From Proteobacteria bacterium UBA6920 (GTDB lineage: Bacteria > Pseudomonadota > Gammaproteobacteria > SG8-11): a stretch of DNA of 6,872 nt. Below are positions 5,880-6,872 of the stretch, one piece after another. The stretch is from contig DKAS01000076.1 of NCBI GenBank assembly GCA_002448875.1, positions 1-6,872 on the forward strand. The letters run 5' to 3'. Made by a program: the position numbers and the translations under genes. Under the pieces are notes generated by a model that ran no database searches, was not told the origin of the DNA, and saw only the letters and a program-made list of their open reading frames with translations. Every line of letters begins with the position of its first letter. The first letter of the stretch is position 1.

Positions 5880-5951
5880 ATGCGTTTCGCTTGGGAATGC
5901 GGACTAATTACAATGACAACAATTTCCCGGCTCCGCGTTTTCATGTCCTGA
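5880..5951 (+). CDS. Possible 23-residue small ORF (leader peptide?), unrecognised
   Basis: ATG 5880 follows AGGAG (5870-5874) at a five-base spacing, one of the best ribosome binding sites in the window. The frame reads MRFAWECGLITMTTISRLRV then FMS and stops at TGA 5949-5951. It resembles no family I know. It is not a hydrophobic toxin-like peptide, and apart from the Thr/Ile-rich ITMTTIS it has no run of one residue that would mark a classical attenuator. It sits immediately 3' of the long-range stem ending at 5869, so its ribosome site could be affected by that fold. Its end overlaps the candidate transketolase promoter. It may simply be chance, since one good AGGAG-ATG pair is expected now and then. 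Confidence 0.3.
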   Translation: MRFAWECGLITMTTISRLRVFMS

Positions 5952-5966
5952 TCCCCAATTTACAAT
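5938..5966 (+). promoter_or_regulatory. Candidate sigma-70-type promoter for transketolase
   Basis: TTTTCA (5938-5943, four of six matches to TTGACA), a 17-base spacer, then TACAAT (5961-5966, five of six matches to TATAAT). Transcription would start near 5973 and give a transketolase leader of about 120 bases containing the hairpin at 5986-6032. Confidence 0.45.
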
Positions 5967-5985
5967 ACGTTACTGAGCGTGAGTA

Positions 5986-6032
5986 CCGCCGGCCCGACGC
6001 GATAAAACGAACACTGCTGTTTTCTCCGGCGG
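5986..6032 (+). repeat. Two-tier inverted repeat in the transketolase leader
   Basis: CCGCCGG (5986-5992) pairs perfectly with CCGGCGG (6026-6032). Inside, AAAAC (6004-6008) pairs with GTTTT (6019-6023) around a 10-base loop. Together they would make a hairpin with an internal loop between the candidate start site and the ribosome binding site. No T-run follows, so it is not an obvious terminator. Confidence 0.4.
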
Positions 6033-6093
6033 GGCACACGGGCGAGCGGCGGCGCCGTGGAAGAATTCAGACAAGAACCAATAGGAGAGTTAC

Positions 6094-6872
6094 ATGCCTT
6101 CTCGACGTGAACTAGCGAATGCCATACGTGCTTTGAGTATGGATGCGGTGCAGAAAGCCAAATCCGGCCATCCCGGCGCGCCCATGGGGATGGCGGATAT
6201 CGCCGAAGTACTGTGGAATGATCATCTGCACCACAATCCGGCCAATCCCAAATGGTCCAACCGCGACCGTTTCGTATTGTCCAACGGCCATGGCTCCATG
6301 CTGATCTATTCTCTGCTGCATCTGGCCGGCTACGATCTGCCGATGGATGAGCTGAAGAAGTTTCGCCAGTTGCACTCCAAGACCCCGGGTCATCCCGAGT
6401 ACGGTTACGCTCCCGGCGTGGAAACCACCACCGGTCCGCTGGGTCAGGGCATCACCAATGCCGTGGGCATGGCGATCGCGGAAAAAATGCTGGCCGGCCA
6501 GTTCAATCGTGACGGCCACCATGTCGTCGATCACTATACCTACGTATTCATGGGTGACGGCTGCATGATGGAAGGTATTTCCCATGAAGCCTGCTCCCTG
6601 GCCGGCACTCTGGGCCTGGGTAAGCTGGTTGCGTTCTGGGATGACAACGGCATTTCCATCGACGGCCATGTCGAAGGCTGGTTTACCGATGATACTGCCA
6701 AGCGCTTCGAAGCCTACGGCTGGCACGTGGTGCGCGGTGTCGACGGCCATGATGCCGACGCCATCAACAAGGCGATTCACGAGGCCAAGTCAGTCAACAA
6801 CAAACCCAGTCTGATTTGCTGCAAGACCGTCATCGGCTGGGGCGCACCCAATCTGTGCGGCAGCCACGACTG
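6094..6872 (+). CDS. tkt: Transketolase, N-terminal part (3' end outside window)
   Basis: The frame is open from ATG 6094 to the right edge, 259 codons of the roughly 665 usual for bacterial transketolase. AGGAG at 6083-6087 lies six bases before the ATG. The sequence is nearly collinear with E. coli Tkt[20 protein letters not shown] (His26), [19 protein letters not shown] (His66), [10 protein letters not shown] (His100), [12 protein letters not shown] (108-119), and the thiamine-diphosphate/metal motif [20 protein letters not shown] with Asp155 and Glu160, followed by DDNGISIDG with Asn185. All expected residues up to the edge are present. The enzyme is a cytoplasmic homodimer that moves two-carbon ketol units between sugar phosphates (xylulose-5-phosphate to ribose-5-phosphate or erythrose-4-phosphate) in the pentose phosphate pathway, and also serves the Calvin cycle where present. 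It is probably the first gene of its transcript, given the 590-base gap upstream. The downstream context (often gap and pgk in related bacteria) cannot be seen. Confidence 0.97.
   Translation, partial: MPSRRELANAIRALSMDAVQKAKSGHPGAPMGMADIAEVLWNDHLHHNPANPKWSNRDRFVLSNGHGSMLIYSLLHLAGYDLPMDELKKFRQLHSKTPGHPEYGYAPGVETTTGPLGQGITNAVGMAIAEKMLAGQFNRDGHHVVDHYTYVFMGDGCMMEGISHEACSLAGTLGLGKLVAFWDDNGISIDGHVEGWFTDDTAKRFEAYGWHVVRGVDGHDADAINKAIHEAKSVNNKPSLICCKTVIGWGAPNLCGSHD

Larger units (their letters stand above)
5504..6093. other. 590-base intergenic region between the divergent PhnD-like and transketolase genes
   Basis: No conserved protein is recognisable on either strand. Reading along the plus strand: 5511-5518 is the PhnD-like ribosome binding site (minus). 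5554-5580 is A/T-rich and probably holds the PhnD-like promoter; on the minus strand TTGGGC, 17 bases, then TAAATA is a poor match. 5606-5625 is a pyrimidine-rich tract. 5626-5642 is a small hairpin. 5711-5869 holds multiple inverted repeats. 5880-5951 is a possible small ORF. 5938-5966 is a candidate promoter. 5986-6032 is a hairpin in the transketolase leader. Longer open frames here (for example 5891-6115 plus) show no protein-like composition and run into the transketolase start. Confidence 0.7.

Noticed and set aside
5690..5880. Known structured RNAs or riboswitches (TPP, cobalamin, SAM, c-di-GMP, 6S, 4.5S, tmRNA, RNase P RNA)
   Set aside because: None of the conserved core sequences of these families was found on either strand.
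5891..6115. 74-codon plus-strand open frame before transketolase
   Set aside because: It overlaps the transketolase start in another frame, has no clear ribosome binding site, and is Arg-rich low-information sequence.
1..6872. CRISPR arrays, insertion sequences, attachment sites, tRNA genes
   Set aside because: No regularly spaced repeats, transposase-like or integrase-like coding sequence, terminal inverted repeats or tRNA cloverleaf patterns were seen.

Overview
The window reads as ordinary chromosome from a GC-rich gammaproteobacterium. The transketolase fragment follows the Escherichia coli TktA type almost residue for residue, and the TrhP (YegQ) fragment and the TorF-type porin are also proteobacterial types. 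Genus and lifestyle cannot be fixed from the sequence. No mobile element, CRISPR array, tRNA or rRNA was recognised.

Layout. (1) Positions 1-579, minus strand: the N-terminal 193 codons of a U32-family tRNA hydroxylation protein (TrhP), running off the left edge. (2) Positions 844-1578, plus: a secreted TorF-type outer-membrane beta-barrel protein with its own ribosome binding site, preceded by a near-perfect tandem repeat and followed by a strong GC hairpin. (3) Positions 1795-4646, plus: a two-gene operon of a PstS-like periplasmic binding protein and a membrane-bound hybrid histidine kinase, 5 bases apart. (4) Positions 4673-5503, minus: a PhnD-like periplasmic binding protein, convergent with the kinase and only 26 bases from it. 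(5) Positions 5504-6093: a long intergenic region with several inverted repeats, some mutually exclusive, a possible 23-codon ORF with a good ribosome binding site, and a candidate promoter. (6) Positions 6094-6872, plus: the N-terminal 259 codons of transketolase, running off the right edge.

How the genes may work together. The central block (1795-5503) has two solute-binding proteins of transporter type but no ABC permease or ATPase in the window. One is translationally close to a kinase that has a periplasmic sensor region. The simplest inference is a sensory module in which the PstS-like protein, and possibly the PhnD-like one, presents an anion such as phosphate, phosphonate or an analogue to the kinase, as TorT does for TorS. 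The kinase core is intact, but its C-terminal receiver domain has lost two usually conserved residues, so it may be a modulator and not a normal phosphorelay step. TrhP (tRNA wobble-uridine modification) and transketolase (pentose phosphate or Calvin cycle) look like unrelated housekeeping neighbours.

The strongest candidates for something undescribed are the orphan binding-protein/kinase module and the structured region before transketolase. Both are inferences from one sequence and need comparative data.
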